Below are positions 47,613 through 59,300 of a DNA stretch of 64,000 bases, in pieces. The DNA is taken from the NCBI GenBank assembly GCA_019614645.1, contig JABWDB010000007.1, forward strand, positions 1,736,001 through 1,800,000, written 5' to 3'. The translations under genes and the position numbers were made by a program. The number at the start of each line of letters is the position of its first letter. Within the stretch, counting starts at the first letter, position 1. This DNA is from Stratiolaelaps scimitus. Its lineage: Eukaryota; Arthropoda; Arachnida; Mesostigmata; Laelapidae. Under the pieces are notes generated by a model, which saw nothing but the letters and a program-made list of their open reading frames with translations, ran no database searches and was not told the origin of the DNA.

Positions 47613-50432
47613 CGAGAAATGCAGACGAACCAAAACGGATCCGGTCGATGGGACAGCCCTCAAGAAGCCGAAACTCAAAAAATTGACGACGTTTGATCCC
47701 GTAAATGTTATTCATATCGATATGACAACGGCAAACTAGGGCAACGCTTGTACAACAACAAGGCAATGTTGAAAATAAGGCAGAGGTGGTAAACCTCCAC
47801 ATGTCCTCGTAGTGATACCTGAAGGAGTTCGCAGACGAACTCTGTCACATCACAGTCATCAAAGAACAAATCAAAGAACGTTTTTGTTTTGAATGCCAAG
47901 AACAATCGCATCCGTTGAACGACTCTCGGCCATGCTGCCCTCGTCTGTTGCTTCCGCTAAACGTAACCTGTGTCAATACGATATTTCCTGTTAGTTCGCC
48001 AGTCTCGTCTTCCTGCAGTCGCTAATGGAACAGCATAGACACGCTACGGCATGCGAGCCTTGAAAGAGCAGGCCGAAATTAGCAGGCGTTACATACAATG
48101 AAGGAAATACACGGTGAAAAACAATAAGAGCCGGGTATTACGCCTATCCCGCTAAGCTGATGTTTATTCGCGTTAATCCTCTCGAGGCGTCTGCCGTGGC
48201 TCGAAGCTGGACCACGAAGCTGCTTCTCATGTTGAACGATAAATTGGGCATGGACCCATGTGGGCCCGCCAGAAATGATTCGTTTATCGATCTCTTAAGA
48301 GGAAACGGATCCAATTAGAATCGTGTCAACGATCACTAAATGACGTACGTGATTATATACAGTGGTTACCTACGGTCGACGCTAAATCAGAGATTGATTA
48401 TCCGTTGAGAACGCGAACAGCTAGCTAGACGTGACAGCCGGCTGCATGAAACTACGCTTGGTTAACACGTAGCGGCCAGAATCACAGTTAGAGAAGCACA
48501 ATTGTGATGTGGGTAGGGTGTGCATCTTTGCTTACGAGGCGGTCATCGTTAATTCATACAGAGTCATCCAATAAAATGAACAACAAGGGAGTAGAAGCAC
48601 TGAAACGATATGAGAAACTGGTAACACTTTGTTAGTTCGTTGGAGATGAATATGGTTTAAGTAGATTTGCTGCAAACACTGTTGATGTTAGGAGATTTCG
48701 CTTATATTTCTGAGACTCACCTACACCATTCTTACGAGTGACAACTATCGAGATCGCAGCGAAACTGGCACTAGAATGTACACTGAGATATTTAATATAA
48801 AGGAAATTACACACGGACGAGCATTGTTAATCATTGCAGCGCTTCTTGTATTTGAACATGTTAAAATGCAGGCAATAATCTTCTCCCGTTGTATTGAGAC
48901 ATGAGAACAGTGTAGCGCCATTGTCTAAAAGCAGGACTACACGAAAAGCATAAGGACTAGAGCTCAAAGGTGGAAATCACACTACGAAATCGAATTAATC
49001 GCGGCATTGAACGGTGCGAATTGAATTGAAAGTAATTTTCACGCTCCTCGATCTTTCTCACTTTCCTGATATTCTCCCGATATCCGCGTATATGTTCCAG
49101 ACGATACGTGTTGACCTAATCACGTCTGAAACTAATGAACGCCCGCCACGGTATTTAACACAACTCGTATGACAGACACCCATATATCGTCTATCTATCG
49201 ATCTAGCCACGCCGATAACCCAGCACAGACAACTCTATATTTGCAGCTCCGACCGATTCGCTATTCACGTCTGTTTTGCATGTCGATCAGAACTGCGATT
49301 TAGTGCGTGCCGTGTCAACGGCGGAAGAGACCATAGCGTGAGGTTTCCCATCGCACGCATTGTCGGTGAGACGACGCAAACAAAAATATAGAATACGAAA
49401 TTATTATACAGCCAAATGTATTGTAATCCATCCAATTATTCTTTATCGCCCCTCGGCCGATCGTCGTGATTATCTCCGATAACTTCAAGGGGCGCCACTC
49501 CACAGCGTTCAGTCGATGAACACGGGGACATGGAGAATATAGCAGACATTTGAGGTTGGCAGCGCGTCGCCCTCAGCAGCGAACAGCCCCCGTGGTTCTT
49601 CGCGGGGACCACACTTCTGTTTTCGCTCGTCTTCTGCGCCGCTTCGGATCGGCGCGTTGACGCTGACGAGCTCTCGTGATCAAGGCATCAGGCGAACGAA
49701 ACGCACGCCAACCCATCCCGTTCTACGAGAATGGGGGGAGGAAGCCAACCGGTGGCCAAGACTGACTATTTCCCGTGAGGCGGCGGTCCGGCGTCGAACA
49801 AGCCCAAGCAGTGTTTCATATATGTGTGTGTGTGTGTGTTTGCCTGTGTTGAATTCCCCCCACCTTGTTGCTGTCGGCCCACGCCAACAGTTGGCTCTTT
49901 CGAACGCCACTAGCAACGAAGGAATCAACGAACGAACGTAAAAAAAGGCAGCAGCAAGGAACAAGTCAGTTTGACATGAGAACTGCGCCGGCGTACCTTC
50001 GTTCTCGGTCTGTGAACGCGGCCGGATCACACGGCGAGGCAAGGGAGCATGTAAGGGAAACGGGCAATACAATAGGAGGATGGAACAGCCACAACAGCCG
50101 GCATCTTCGATTGACGATGGCAATAACGCTGTGGTGATGGTGGTTGGAACGGAGTCGGCGGTGGCGGTGGCGGCAGTGAAAGTGAATGGAGGGTTAGAAG
50201 GAAAACAGCGTCGTCGTTGAGAGCTTCAATCGGATGTATCTATACAGGGGCGCAATGTATATGGATAAATGCGACAACAAACGGGGTATGGACAACAATA
50301 AATGAATGGTGTCACCCACCCTATGGCCAACGCGAGATTCGTGCGACTCTGGCTGACGGACTGACTGACCGAGTGGCCGGTAGGTATCATGTGACTAGTT
50401 ATAAGTGTATGTATCTCAATGCATGGGTCGTA

Positions 50433-50477
50433 GGCGAAGCTTCGCCATAGGTATATATATATATATATATATATATA
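50433..50477. repeat. 14-bp palindrome followed by a TA array
   Basis: GGCGAAGCTTCGCC (50433-50446) is a perfect palindrome. Five bases later a TA array runs from 50452 to 50477. Confidence 0.93.
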
Positions 50478-52105
50478 GATATATACATACATATAACCTG
50501 TGTATAGAGATACCTGTTTCTACGTATGGATATGGTTACAGCATACACTTGGCTGCTTCAGATGTATCTGCAGCGAATGACACGAATCAACTAAGTCAAA
50601 GCTAGTTACAGCTGCTGAGATTATAGAGATGCTGGCCCACAAGCTGAATCGCTGTCTCTTTGCTGTCAACACAACACCGCGTCCAACAACTTTCGTGGAA
50701 AACTTCTGACGACAAATTACTCACCGTTCCCCCGCTTACACCCTGTAAAAGTTCCGTCTAGAAAAAAGTACGACCTCCATTATTTCCCCTATGACTCGTT
50801 CCCGAGAATCAGCAACACCTTGTTCTCTCTCACCTGCGTTCGCAATTCAATTCAATGTTTGGACAAAGCCGAACTGCAGAAAAAACGTCTGCATCATATG
50901 CCGTCATCATTACGGCACTTCGTTACTGCATCGAAAATTTCAGGCGTTCACCTCTCGACCGAGTCATCATCGGAGCTGAATCGTCCAACATTTGTACGCG
51001 ATTCGTGTTTTTGTCGACCACGAAAACACGAGAGAGAGAGGAAGAGAGAGTAAAGGGTGTAAGCGTGCGAGGCAAAGCAATAGAGAAATTGTACGAGATT
51101 GTACAATACTATTTTCCGAACAACCTGTTCGAGTTGGATCAGCTGAATCAGAAAATGGCTCTTGTCTTTTTCGGCGAACGCATATAACGTATAACAGCTG
51201 ACGTTCGTTGCAGGCGAACAGATTCACTCGAATGTTTAACACACCGAACAGAACCATACTTATGCATGAATTAATAAGACGCTACTTCACGTCGCGAATT
51301 ACTTAAGGCAGGCACAGACCTAAGTGAAACTTGGATGAAATCGAATCCAGCGAAGAGAGCTCACACGTTCGTGTAACCAAACCAACAGGGTTCGCCTGAA
51401 CGCTCAACGGCTGAACCCAGTTATAGAACCGAATATCAAGCCTCCCCTTGCTCGAAAAATTGCACAGCCACGAGTATCACCATTCATCGGAGCAGAAAGC
51501 GGCGAAGATGCACGAAGCACAGCGCCGCGTGCCCGATCTAGGTCCGGGGACTGGTCCGAGTTGGCCATGAATTCCTCGGCGTATTGTGTTGCAAAAGCTC
51601 GCCTCACTGAGCCCGCTCTTCTCGTCAACTCGTTGGTCCCAGATCTGCTCTGGTTGTGTCGTGCTGTTCGGCACATACCGGATCGACGAAACCTCATTGT
51701 ATCAGCACTGGTTGCTGGTCCGTAGCTCGGCTTACTTCCCAGCTTATTTTGGCCGAATGCGCGATGTTGTCATTGACGCGTGTTTGATTTCTCATGATTT
51801 CACTACAAAAATAAAAAATATAGATTACATATCTATATCACAAGCCGGTACGGCCCATTGGTTGCGGCGGTTTGTCGTAGAGTATTGCGTCACATCCCAA
51901 AGTATTATATACGGTATTCGCCGTCTGCGATAGCACACACTGGACGGTGTGCTCCGCGCCAAATTATCAACAAAAATGGGGGCTTCAGGATGGAATCATC
52001 AATCGGATCACTTTGTGCGAAAATTTCGCGTGCGATGTCGTACGCATCACCCCAACACCCCGTCCTTCCTCGTGGCCATTTCCTCTCCATTGGTTGGAAG
52101 CAATA

Positions 52106-52134
52106 TCAAATGTGGTTCTATGAACCACATTTGA
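52106..52134. repeat. perfect 13-bp inverted repeat, 3-nt loop
   Basis: TCAAATGTGGTTC (52106-52118) pairs exactly with GAACCACATTTGA (52122-52134) around TAT. No T run follows. Confidence 0.95.
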
Positions 52135-52139
52135 AATAT

Positions 52140-55100
52140 ACTATCGCCACAAGTTGAGTCTTGTGCGTTCCACTCCGGGTCGACTCGGAACAACACTCGA
52201 AGGGGACGCCCATCTCCGTGAGTGATATGCGACTGACTCATAGCGCCCGACGTTGCTATGAGAGAAACGGGCCATTTTCAACGTGCCCGTTGTATACCAA
52301 GGTATAATAGACACAACAAGCGGCGATGGCCAAATAGAAGAAACAAGGCATGCCGGTTTCTCAAGAGTGTTCCACGGGGAATGTTCTCTCGCAACCGTGC
52401 TAGCGGCTTCTTGGGGTAAGCCGATCTTAAGCGTGGCTTTCTCTTTCGATGACGAAACACGTAGTGCTGAGAAACGTCAGATTTCCATTTCGAACGGCGG
52501 CCATCTGTGATCTTGGCTCAATCAGGATCCACAGCCATTTCTCAGGGACTTAAATATAGTAATCTCTTACATTCTACATATATAACAACATGGGGATTAT
52601 TTCGATAATGTTTGCCCTCTTTTTTCTTGCTTCACCATTATCTCATTGGTGCGTCTTATAAAATCGCGTAAAAATACAAATTAGCGGGTCAGTTATTAAC
52701 GACGTCTCAAGCAGGTAAGAATATCATGAAACAATCACAACAATTAAGACTCAAGGGCATTGGAGGCGAAACAGATTTACCGTACGCGCACCATTCTAAA
52801 TTCAAGTCGAAGCAAGTACCATGCTTTTGTGTGCAGAAACGATTAATTTCCATTGGATAATACACGAAGACATTCACACGCATCTCTTTGAAATTGTTCG
52901 TTGACGGCGGGCTCTCAGCCCTTCGCTCATGAGATACTCCTCCGCCGCTCATCTACATTATGGCATTACTACGGGAGACGTTGGCCAGACCTCCCTGAAG
53001 CCAGACTCGGCAAAATTTTTCACCAGCGATATCCGGTTGATTTTTACGAACTGCGTCCCTATCGCTATATTGATAATATCGACACACTCCTTGGTTTATG
53101 ATAAGGTTGTTACCATGATGCTTAAGATTAGAGTAGAAGGCAGTAACAAGATGCTCGTCTACGTCGCTACGATCACTGTCTACAGAAAGCATCCATCCTG
53201 GCGTCAGATGGTACGATGTCTGAATCACTTGCGGGGAGAGCGGACGAATTGGCACATGCCGGCCCTAACCCCAAACTCCCTAGAGGGGTGGATACACTCA
53301 CTGGAGCCTGGTCTGGGAGCCTTGCCCATATAAGGGGAGCAAGAAACATAGACGGAATTGGAGAAATGGCAATGGTAGTCAGCTCGGCACAAACTCCAGC
53401 AAAGATGTGTTGTGCGGCTCCCGTATCGCCTTGTGTCGCTGCATTCCACTGCGTCGGGACTACTCGTTCCACTCGAAGTGAACGATCTCTATGAACCCCA
53501 CCCGGACATGTGGAGAGCAAAAGCCTCCAACGAAGATAGGGGGCTCCCCTCTTCTCTTGAGGAGTCGCAAACGACTGCTCGACTCGAAGTGGCTCTGACT
53601 CAGCGCATTTGCAACGAGAAGCAACGACCTGCGGCTTGCAAGAGGAGTGGGAAGCCAGGTCAGGGCTAAAATGTGCTCTGAAGCCCTCTCCTCAGCAGTG
53701 AAGCCGGACAGAGGAAACAGTACTGAAACAGGCACATGTCAGGATGCCCCCGCACCCCGGCCCGAGCGAAAACGACGACGTGTCTGCAATCCTGATCTGG
53801 ATCATCCCCCTCCAAGGACTACACCCATCTGCTGTTTACCATGTGAGGTCTGATGATGGCGTACGACGATCTTGTGCAGCATGTACACACATACAACACA
53901 TGTCGCCGTGTGGCACTCGCCAAAAAGCTGGAGTGTTCAGTCAGTTGCGAGAAGCTCCACGATCGTAAAAAAAGAACACTCGCTATTTTGAAGTAATATT
54001 ATAGATAGCTGGGCTAGACGATCCCGGGTGGCTTTCGTCGCCTATGAACGCACGACGAGGATGTCTGTTAAAACTCTTACTCGTATCCAAAAAAAGACCT
54101 CACACACATATACATAACATCTAGTAACATGTCCGTGCAACTGTGTCCACTGTAACAATGAGCAACTCCTATTTCAGCTCAAAACAAACTTAACAGCTGA
54201 CAGACAGACGAAACAACTAAAAACCTCTCTAAATCGTGGGATCTTACCAAAACGACTCGAAGCAAATGGCCTTCGAAGCGACTGCACCAGACAACATCGA
54301 GCGGGTCCCTCTTTGTCGCGGGTTTCACCTCGAGTTTAGCCCGACTAACATTGACCGCAGTCGACACTGACCTGCCGTAACCTGGCAGATAGACACATAC
54401 ATACATTGATAGATAGAGAATAACCACGGAGCCAACGGATGACGCACGAGACCATCGCACACGAAACAAGCGGGCCACAGTCATCATTTGATTGCGACAA
54501 ATCGCAAGCCCTCCCCCTCCCGTCGAGTCGACCGCAAGAAACACCTTTTTGTGGTGGCCGATATTGGGTCGACGATATTTGCAGCTTACCATTCACTTCC
54601 GACTGATTGAGAAGTAGCTGACTGCTCCGCGTCTAGAACAACGACTCTTTGCTTATATGGATATATTCACTTAATCCTGTGTGAACGTCGAACTATTCTA
54701 TACGGCAATTTCTAATGGTTAAACGGTAACTGAAATTACCGTATATGTATATATATATATATATATCGACAAGTTGTTGAGTGAAGGAGTCCTGTGTCAA
54801 CCAAGTCGTCGCGTTGTTCAAGTATTAATAATTGAATAAGATCCGAATTACCGTCGTCAATCAATTCTTCAAGGTCTAAGGGTTTTAGTGATCAAGAGTC
54901 TCACACTTGTATGGCAAATAGCATCCACTAATACGAAAACCTGTTGTCCATGACGGACACCTCCCTTGCACAAAAAAAAGATCATTGCGTTTCAAACAAA
55001 ACGCGCCAGTCAGCTACACTCTCAGCAGCTGTCTTTATTTTTCCCAGAGCGATCTGCAAGCAAGAATCCCTCGACGAGCTGTAAAAACCAAATGGGCTTC

Positions 55101-55670
55101 CACAAGACGGATACCTTCCTCTGTGATAGCCTGACACATTTACGATACGTCATCGTACGTTCAATTCGTATCGATCATGCTCTAACCCAAATCGTATACA
55201 TGTTTCTGTTTAGAAAATCGATTCTGACGGACGAGCAAAAGCCATCAACAGCAAAGCAGAGCGCCATCGTCAACATATAGAATAGTTGTTAACCATCAAA
55301 ACGCATCGAATGAAACAATGAAGCGTCCAACGAAGAGCGGACGCCAGCCCGTCACGCGAATGAAGCCTAATCCAACAAAAACACATGACCCCCTCCAACC
55401 AAATCCACCATATTCACGACACTTCTGCCAGATACATATATATATATATATCTATTATTACTATGAAAAGGATTCCGTTAATATCCAACAGCATCAAACT
55501 GAATACAAACCAAAATAGAATAACACTAGCAAAAGAGAGCCAGCCTTCCCCGGACACTCGATCATAATTCGCCATAGTTAAACGTGTGGACTTACGGACG
55601 CCACGCGTTCTGTGTCCGTTGATTACATCCTTGTGCCCCTTTAATTCGCTCTGCCACAATCAATTGCACT
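52140..55670. other. gene-free stretch with a GC-rich core
   Basis: About 53170-53850 is GC-rich, and three minus-strand frames and several plus-strand frames overlap there without a recognisable motif. A strong splice-donor-like CAG/GTAAGA occurs at about 52712 but no convincing exon precedes it. A hairpin plus TA array lies at 54723-54766, and a short TA array near 55436-55450. Confidence 0.45.
54723..54766. repeat. hairpin (7-bp stem) followed by a TA array
   Basis: ACGGTAA (54723-54729) pairs with TTACCGT (54736-54742). Five bases later AT alternation runs from 54748 to 54766. Confidence 0.88.
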
Positions 55671-55983
55671 AGTTCGCGATGCGCGAGTGTATGCCATTTA
55701 GTCAGTCGCTGAGTCGTTTATCCTCGTCGGGTCGTCCGATGCAGCCGTTACCGAGGTCGCCACTGCCATAGAGTTCCCCTACCATTCAGGAGTGGGATAA
55801 GTTGATGGGATAGATACACGGCTAATTGTCATTCCGGGGGCTGACTACCGTCAGAAGACTATAGACTATAACGTGAGAGGCGGCGGCGGCGACGACGTGT
55901 GCGCATAAATACGCCATTCATCCGTATCCGCAGCATTCGTATGACGAACAGCACAGCGCGATGACTGCGCGAGGTGTCTATGA

Positions 55984-55992
55984 TATAAATAG
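55984..55992 (+). promoter_or_regulatory. TATA-like box TATAAATAG
   Basis: A good TATA match in otherwise GC-rich, CpG-containing DNA, about 290 bp upstream of the ATG at 56279. I do not see a perfect initiator at the expected distance of about 30 bp. TATA-like strings are also common by chance in this AT-repeat-rich window. Confidence 0.25.
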
Positions 55993-56150
55993 GCAGATCG
56001 ACAAGCAGGCGGGCCGTTAGCGGCGACTTCGGAGCGACTTCAAATTCAGCCTCACTTCAACCTCACGTCTCAGCGACGGAGGAGCGACAAGTGGAAATAA
56101 ATCTCCTCATCGCGGTTCGTCTATTGATCCACACACACACACAGAGACCT

Positions 56151-56213
56151 ATGGACGCTCGCATGCGCTCGTGTGCGAACTTATTTACTACCATCGAACT
56201 AAAACGCCTCTGA
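56151..56213 (+). other. possible upstream ORF, 20 codons
   Basis: An ATG at 56151 opens a 20-codon frame closed by TGA at 56211-56213, ahead of the ATG at 56279. If the leader is transcribed, it could dampen translation. It depends entirely on the promoter call. Confidence 0.12.
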
Positions 56214-56278
56214 ATAATTCACCGCGTAGCGCACCGAGAGAGAGCAGTCGGCGGCGTCTGTTCCTTGGACGAGTGAAA

Positions 56279-56407
56279 ATGTCGAAGTTCACATGTTTAC
56301 CTTTCATCTGCCGTCGATCGACGCCGACGCCGCCACCGCCGCCGCTGCAGCCAGTGAACGAAGCAATCAGCAATACCGCTGCAACGGCATGGAGCGATCA
56401 AAGATAG
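56279..56407 (+). CDS. possible first coding exon or 42-residue peptide
   Basis: ATG at 56279 has a favourable GTGAAAATG context. The translation begins MSKFTCLPFICRRS, followed by Thr-Pro pairs, a run of five prolines and a polar tail, and ends at TAG (56405-56407). The short basic/Cys N-terminus followed by a Pro-rich linker resembles the unstructured start of a larger signalling or adaptor protein. Only a weak donor (CCA/GTGAAC) lies before the stop. A TATA-like box and a CpG-containing leader lie upstream, and a TA array at 56522 follows. The product is unidentified and chance is not excluded. Confidence 0.22.
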   Translation: MSKFTCLPFICRRSTPTPPPPPLQPVNEAISNTAATAWSDQR

Positions 56408-56513
56408 GACATGGTTTCCGTTCTTGCTCCGGCTGCTCCGAGGGATCAGCCAAAGTGCGGTGGAAGACAACGAGGGTGGTTGCTGACACCGAAATCTAAC
56501 AGCCAGCTATAAT

Positions 56514-56521
<8 letters not shown>

Positions 56522-56553
<32 letters not shown>
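56522..56553. repeat. (TA)n microsatellite, 32 bp
   Basis: Uninterrupted TA array following a CA stretch. Confidence 0.97.
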
Positions 56554-56561
<8 letters not shown>

Positions 56562-56630
56562 CGAGAAAGAGAGATGGTCAGCCGAGAGAATGCACAAGAT
56601 CTTCACTTAAAGCCGTATATATACACTTAG

Positions 56631-57317
56631 CTACGCTCTCTTGCTAACAACTTCTCGAGACGCAGAGATGAAAAGTATTATATTGTAATAGCATAAATAG
56701 AAGACGAAGAAAACGAAGAAACGATACTGAGTAAAGAAAAGAACATGGGTCAAAGAGTGGGGATGAGGGTTTAGGTCGATAGGCACGAACGCCACCGTCC
56801 AGTTTGCGTTATACGATACGATGACTATAAGCAACATCTATGTCACTAAATGTATTCGAGTCCGCCATGGATCTTGTGGTGGTGTGGTCGACGACGTTGT
56901 CGGGCCGCTGCGTGCGTTATTTGTGCGCTGCGAAATCCGTTCTGCAATGGCCGGGACAGCCGCTTTGCGTAATTGTAATATTCTAGTGAAATCTTCGATT
57001 TCTGACTTCAGCGTCGGAGCCGTTTTGTTCTTGAACATTGAGTGCTCACCTGCTCACTGACTCTCAAGTGAAATGTAAAATGCCAGCGGACTTGTTGGAA
57101 TTTCCGGAATATTCCGTATTGAATATGTGCGAGTGGATCCCGCGGGACCTCTGCCCCACTCGTGATTCTGGCCAGACGTCTTCGAATTGTGGCTCGATTT
57201 CGCCTTCGTTGTATTCGTGAGAAAGCTCATTTGTTCGTTGTTGGCCAAAAACAACAACTGTTTGCGATTGGTCCGTCTTTGACCGACGCGAATTTGTGAC
57301 GATCCCAAATACAGCAT
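56631..57317 (-). pseudogene. unidentified frame with two in-frame stops
   Basis: From the ATG at 57317 one minus-strand frame continues to 56631, broken only by TGA at 57054-57056 and TAG at 56838-56840. The three segments are 87, 71 and 68 codons. The first two have mixed, protein-like composition: a basic, Asn/Ser-rich first part, then a likely amphipathic helix (EIEDFTRILQLRKAAVPAIA) and a Ser/Thr/Pro-rich end. The third starts with a hydrophobic stretch. GTGAGC donor-like sites lie next to the TGA, so splicing could also remove it. No family is recognised. A plus-strand frame overlaps at 56821-57060. Confidence 0.22.
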
Positions 57318-57451
57318 GCCTTGAAAGCGGATCTCTCTCGCTCAGTCAGAGCTCAAGGTCTAGGCTGCCTAATGTGAGCCGGGCGCAAAGGATAAACAAA
57401 CGGGTGAAAATATACATGCGAATACGAAAAATCAAACGCATTCCTGCCGCG

Positions 57452-57473
57452 ATATATATATATATATATATAT
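57452..57473. repeat. (TA)n microsatellite, 22 bp
   Basis: Uninterrupted alternating TA, read directly. Confidence 0.96.
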
Positions 57474-57536
57474 TTGCAGTCGTAGGCACCCAGGAGGGCC
57501 GCACGGGTTGGCAGCTGTTCGCGTGCGTGATTCAAC

Positions 57537-57728
57537 ATGTATCAAAAGGTGGATCTGTGTAGGCTAAACGAATCAACAATTCCCCGGAATGTTCGACAAA
57601 ATGAATTCCTATCCACTAGCAATAGGCTATCCGCCAAGGAGAATATATACAGAGTAGACGAAGCAAAATTCGAGCACCCTTTCTACAGCGAAGAGACCTT
57701 CGGTGACGGTCGACGTAACATGGGATAA
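57537..57728 (+). CDS. unidentified small open frame, 63 residues
   Basis: ATG at 57537 in a good CAACATG context opens a 63-codon frame ending in TAA. The product is hydrophilic and charged, rich in Asn, Arg and Glu, with an acidic and aromatic C-terminal half. There is no signal peptide, Cys motif or known domain. No AATAAA follows closely. The small size means that chance is quite possible. Confidence 0.15.
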   Translation: MYQKVDLCRLNESTIPRNVRQNEFLSTSNRLSAKENIYRVDEAKFEHPFYSEETFGDGRRNMG

Positions 57729-57729
57729 G

Positions 57730-58063
57730 CTCGGATAAGCTTTTACTACGTTGTACTACGACCAGCCGTTACCTAACGAACAGGACAGAAGTATCATTCA
57801 TGTCGTCTCGTCGATGACTGACTCCTTCATGGATTTCTATATATGGTATATTCACAAGCGCCGTCTGCCGGCGCACATCACTGTATCACCAACTTATAAT
57901 ACATTGGTATGTACACATTAGAAGCATGTGGTTTTACCATATTAACTGTCGTACACAACAATCGGCGAACATAGTTAGTCCGTTGAAATCAATTGCGAGC
58001 TATTGCTGCGGGTCTTGCCTTGATCTCTTTCCTGAGAATATTTCTCATTATTATTATAATTAT

Positions 58064-58097
<34 letters not shown>

Positions 58098-58948
58098 CAC
58101 CATTATGGGTTTATTGTTTAGTGCGACACTTAACTTCGCTGTTAACAATGTTAGGGTTTAGCGAAACCGATCGCTTCCCATTGGGTATTTAGTGTCCTTA
58201 ATGGTGTTTGTTTGTGCTGTATAGTGTTGTATTGTTGTTATTGAAGCCTTGTTCTCCACTACCTCACATTGAGTTCGACCCATGATGAAATCTTTGCTAA
58301 GCGTAGCCAGCCTTAGTCCAAAACACAGCTATGTATTACAACTGAGACATAGAGCGGCAACGGTAGAGTGCAGTGACAATTGTTTTTCGGTAACAGTAAC
58401 TGAGATGTGGGATATCTGGGTGGAGTAGTCCTCGTCTACCGAGCTCCGGTGATCTACCTCGTTCTTCGTACAGACCCCAGCCACTAGGTGGGTACAAGCT
58501 CAACTAAGATAATAATAATAATAGTAATGATAAGAGAGGCTATTATTAAAGTCTTTCTTGCTAAAGTTTGAACGCATCTTGGAGGCCTTTTGCATGTTAA
58601 TCTTATATTCTATTACGCAATGTGCACACCAGAGAGATGTCATCTCTTCGGTAACGTGACCGACTGTTAACGTATGAGAAATAAAAAAAATTAAAAAATA
58701 TAAATTGCCTTTTAATAATGATAATCCACAAGTAATTGCATGAATGAGACAATTCCTGTAAACAGTAAGTTAAAACAGGTGAATGGACGCTCATTGAATT
58801 TTGGTAATGAAAGGTGAATGTATCCGAACTATTAAGGCGATTCCGTTGGGTTGTTCATCTCGATCTACAAAAAGACACTCGTCAATGCACCGGTTCGAAT
58901 TTGCATCTAGAGTCGCCCGTACGTATAACCACAAGAAACAACAACTAC
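57730..58948. other. gene-free stretch
   Basis: An ATT array lies at 58071-58096 and a short AAT run near 58509. I see no gene or other structure. Confidence 0.55.
58071..58096. repeat. (ATT)n microsatellite
   Basis: Uninterrupted ATT units, read directly. Confidence 0.95.
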
Positions 58949-59050
58949 AGAAGTAAATGAAATTTTCCGGGCTGAATGTAATTTCCAGGCTAAATAAGAC
59001 TTGTCACAGCCTTAAACATTGAACAATGTCCACGGTACCGCTGTTTTCGG
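58949..59050 (+). repeat. dispersed repeat block, copy 2 (matches 4486-4567)
   Basis: It shares ordered segments with copy 1, including CCTTAAACATT, ATGTCCACGGT and CTGTTTTCGG, plus a related AAGTAAATGAAATTTTCC start. It carries an extra 20-25 bp in the middle. It ends about 100 bp upstream of SINE-like copy B and may be its 5' companion or an independent fragment. Confidence 0.6.
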
Positions 59051-59149
59051 TTAGACTAAACCGATTACTGGCCACTGAATGTCGTACCAACCACAAACGA
59101 ATTCTTTCGCGAGCGGACGTATTACGCAATATGAGAACTTTTATATACA

Positions 59150-59300
59150 TATGGACGGTGGCTAACTCCCCGGCTGCCAGAAACCGAAGGCCGGAGACCG
59201 AGGCAGGTTCAAGTCCCGCAACCTGCTAAGAACATACATTAAGCAAGGAACTCGAGTATTGCAACCACTGCAGTTCCTTCAATAAACCAATAAACTCCAA
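59150..59300 (+). mobile_element. tRNA-derived SINE-like element, copy B
   Basis: A near-consensus A box TGGCTAACTCC is at 59159-59169 and a B box GGTTCAAGTCC at 59206-59216. Their 47-bp separation suits a tRNA-type pol III promoter. The region around the B box folds as a T-arm-like hairpin. The acceptor and anticodon stems are not complete, so this is not a functional tRNA. A 27-bp motif at 59268-59294, ending in AATAAACCAATAAA, is 25/27 identical to the tail of copy A. The elements differ by about 10 bp in body length. I infer two members of one SINE family on the same strand. Confidence 0.68.

Larger units (their letters stand above)
46678..52105. other. gene-free stretch
   Basis: No gene is supported. 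AAC/AAT repeats occupy about 47540-47612, and a palindrome plus TA array lies at 50433-50477. A somewhat GC-rich segment at about 49560-50200 has overlapping frames on both strands. From about 47950 to 49310 there is almost no open frame and no repeat that I can see. Confidence 0.5.

Noticed and set aside
58885..58900. GGTTCGAATTTGC as a possible tRNA B box
   Set aside because: There is no T-arm pairing, no A box and no tail motif.
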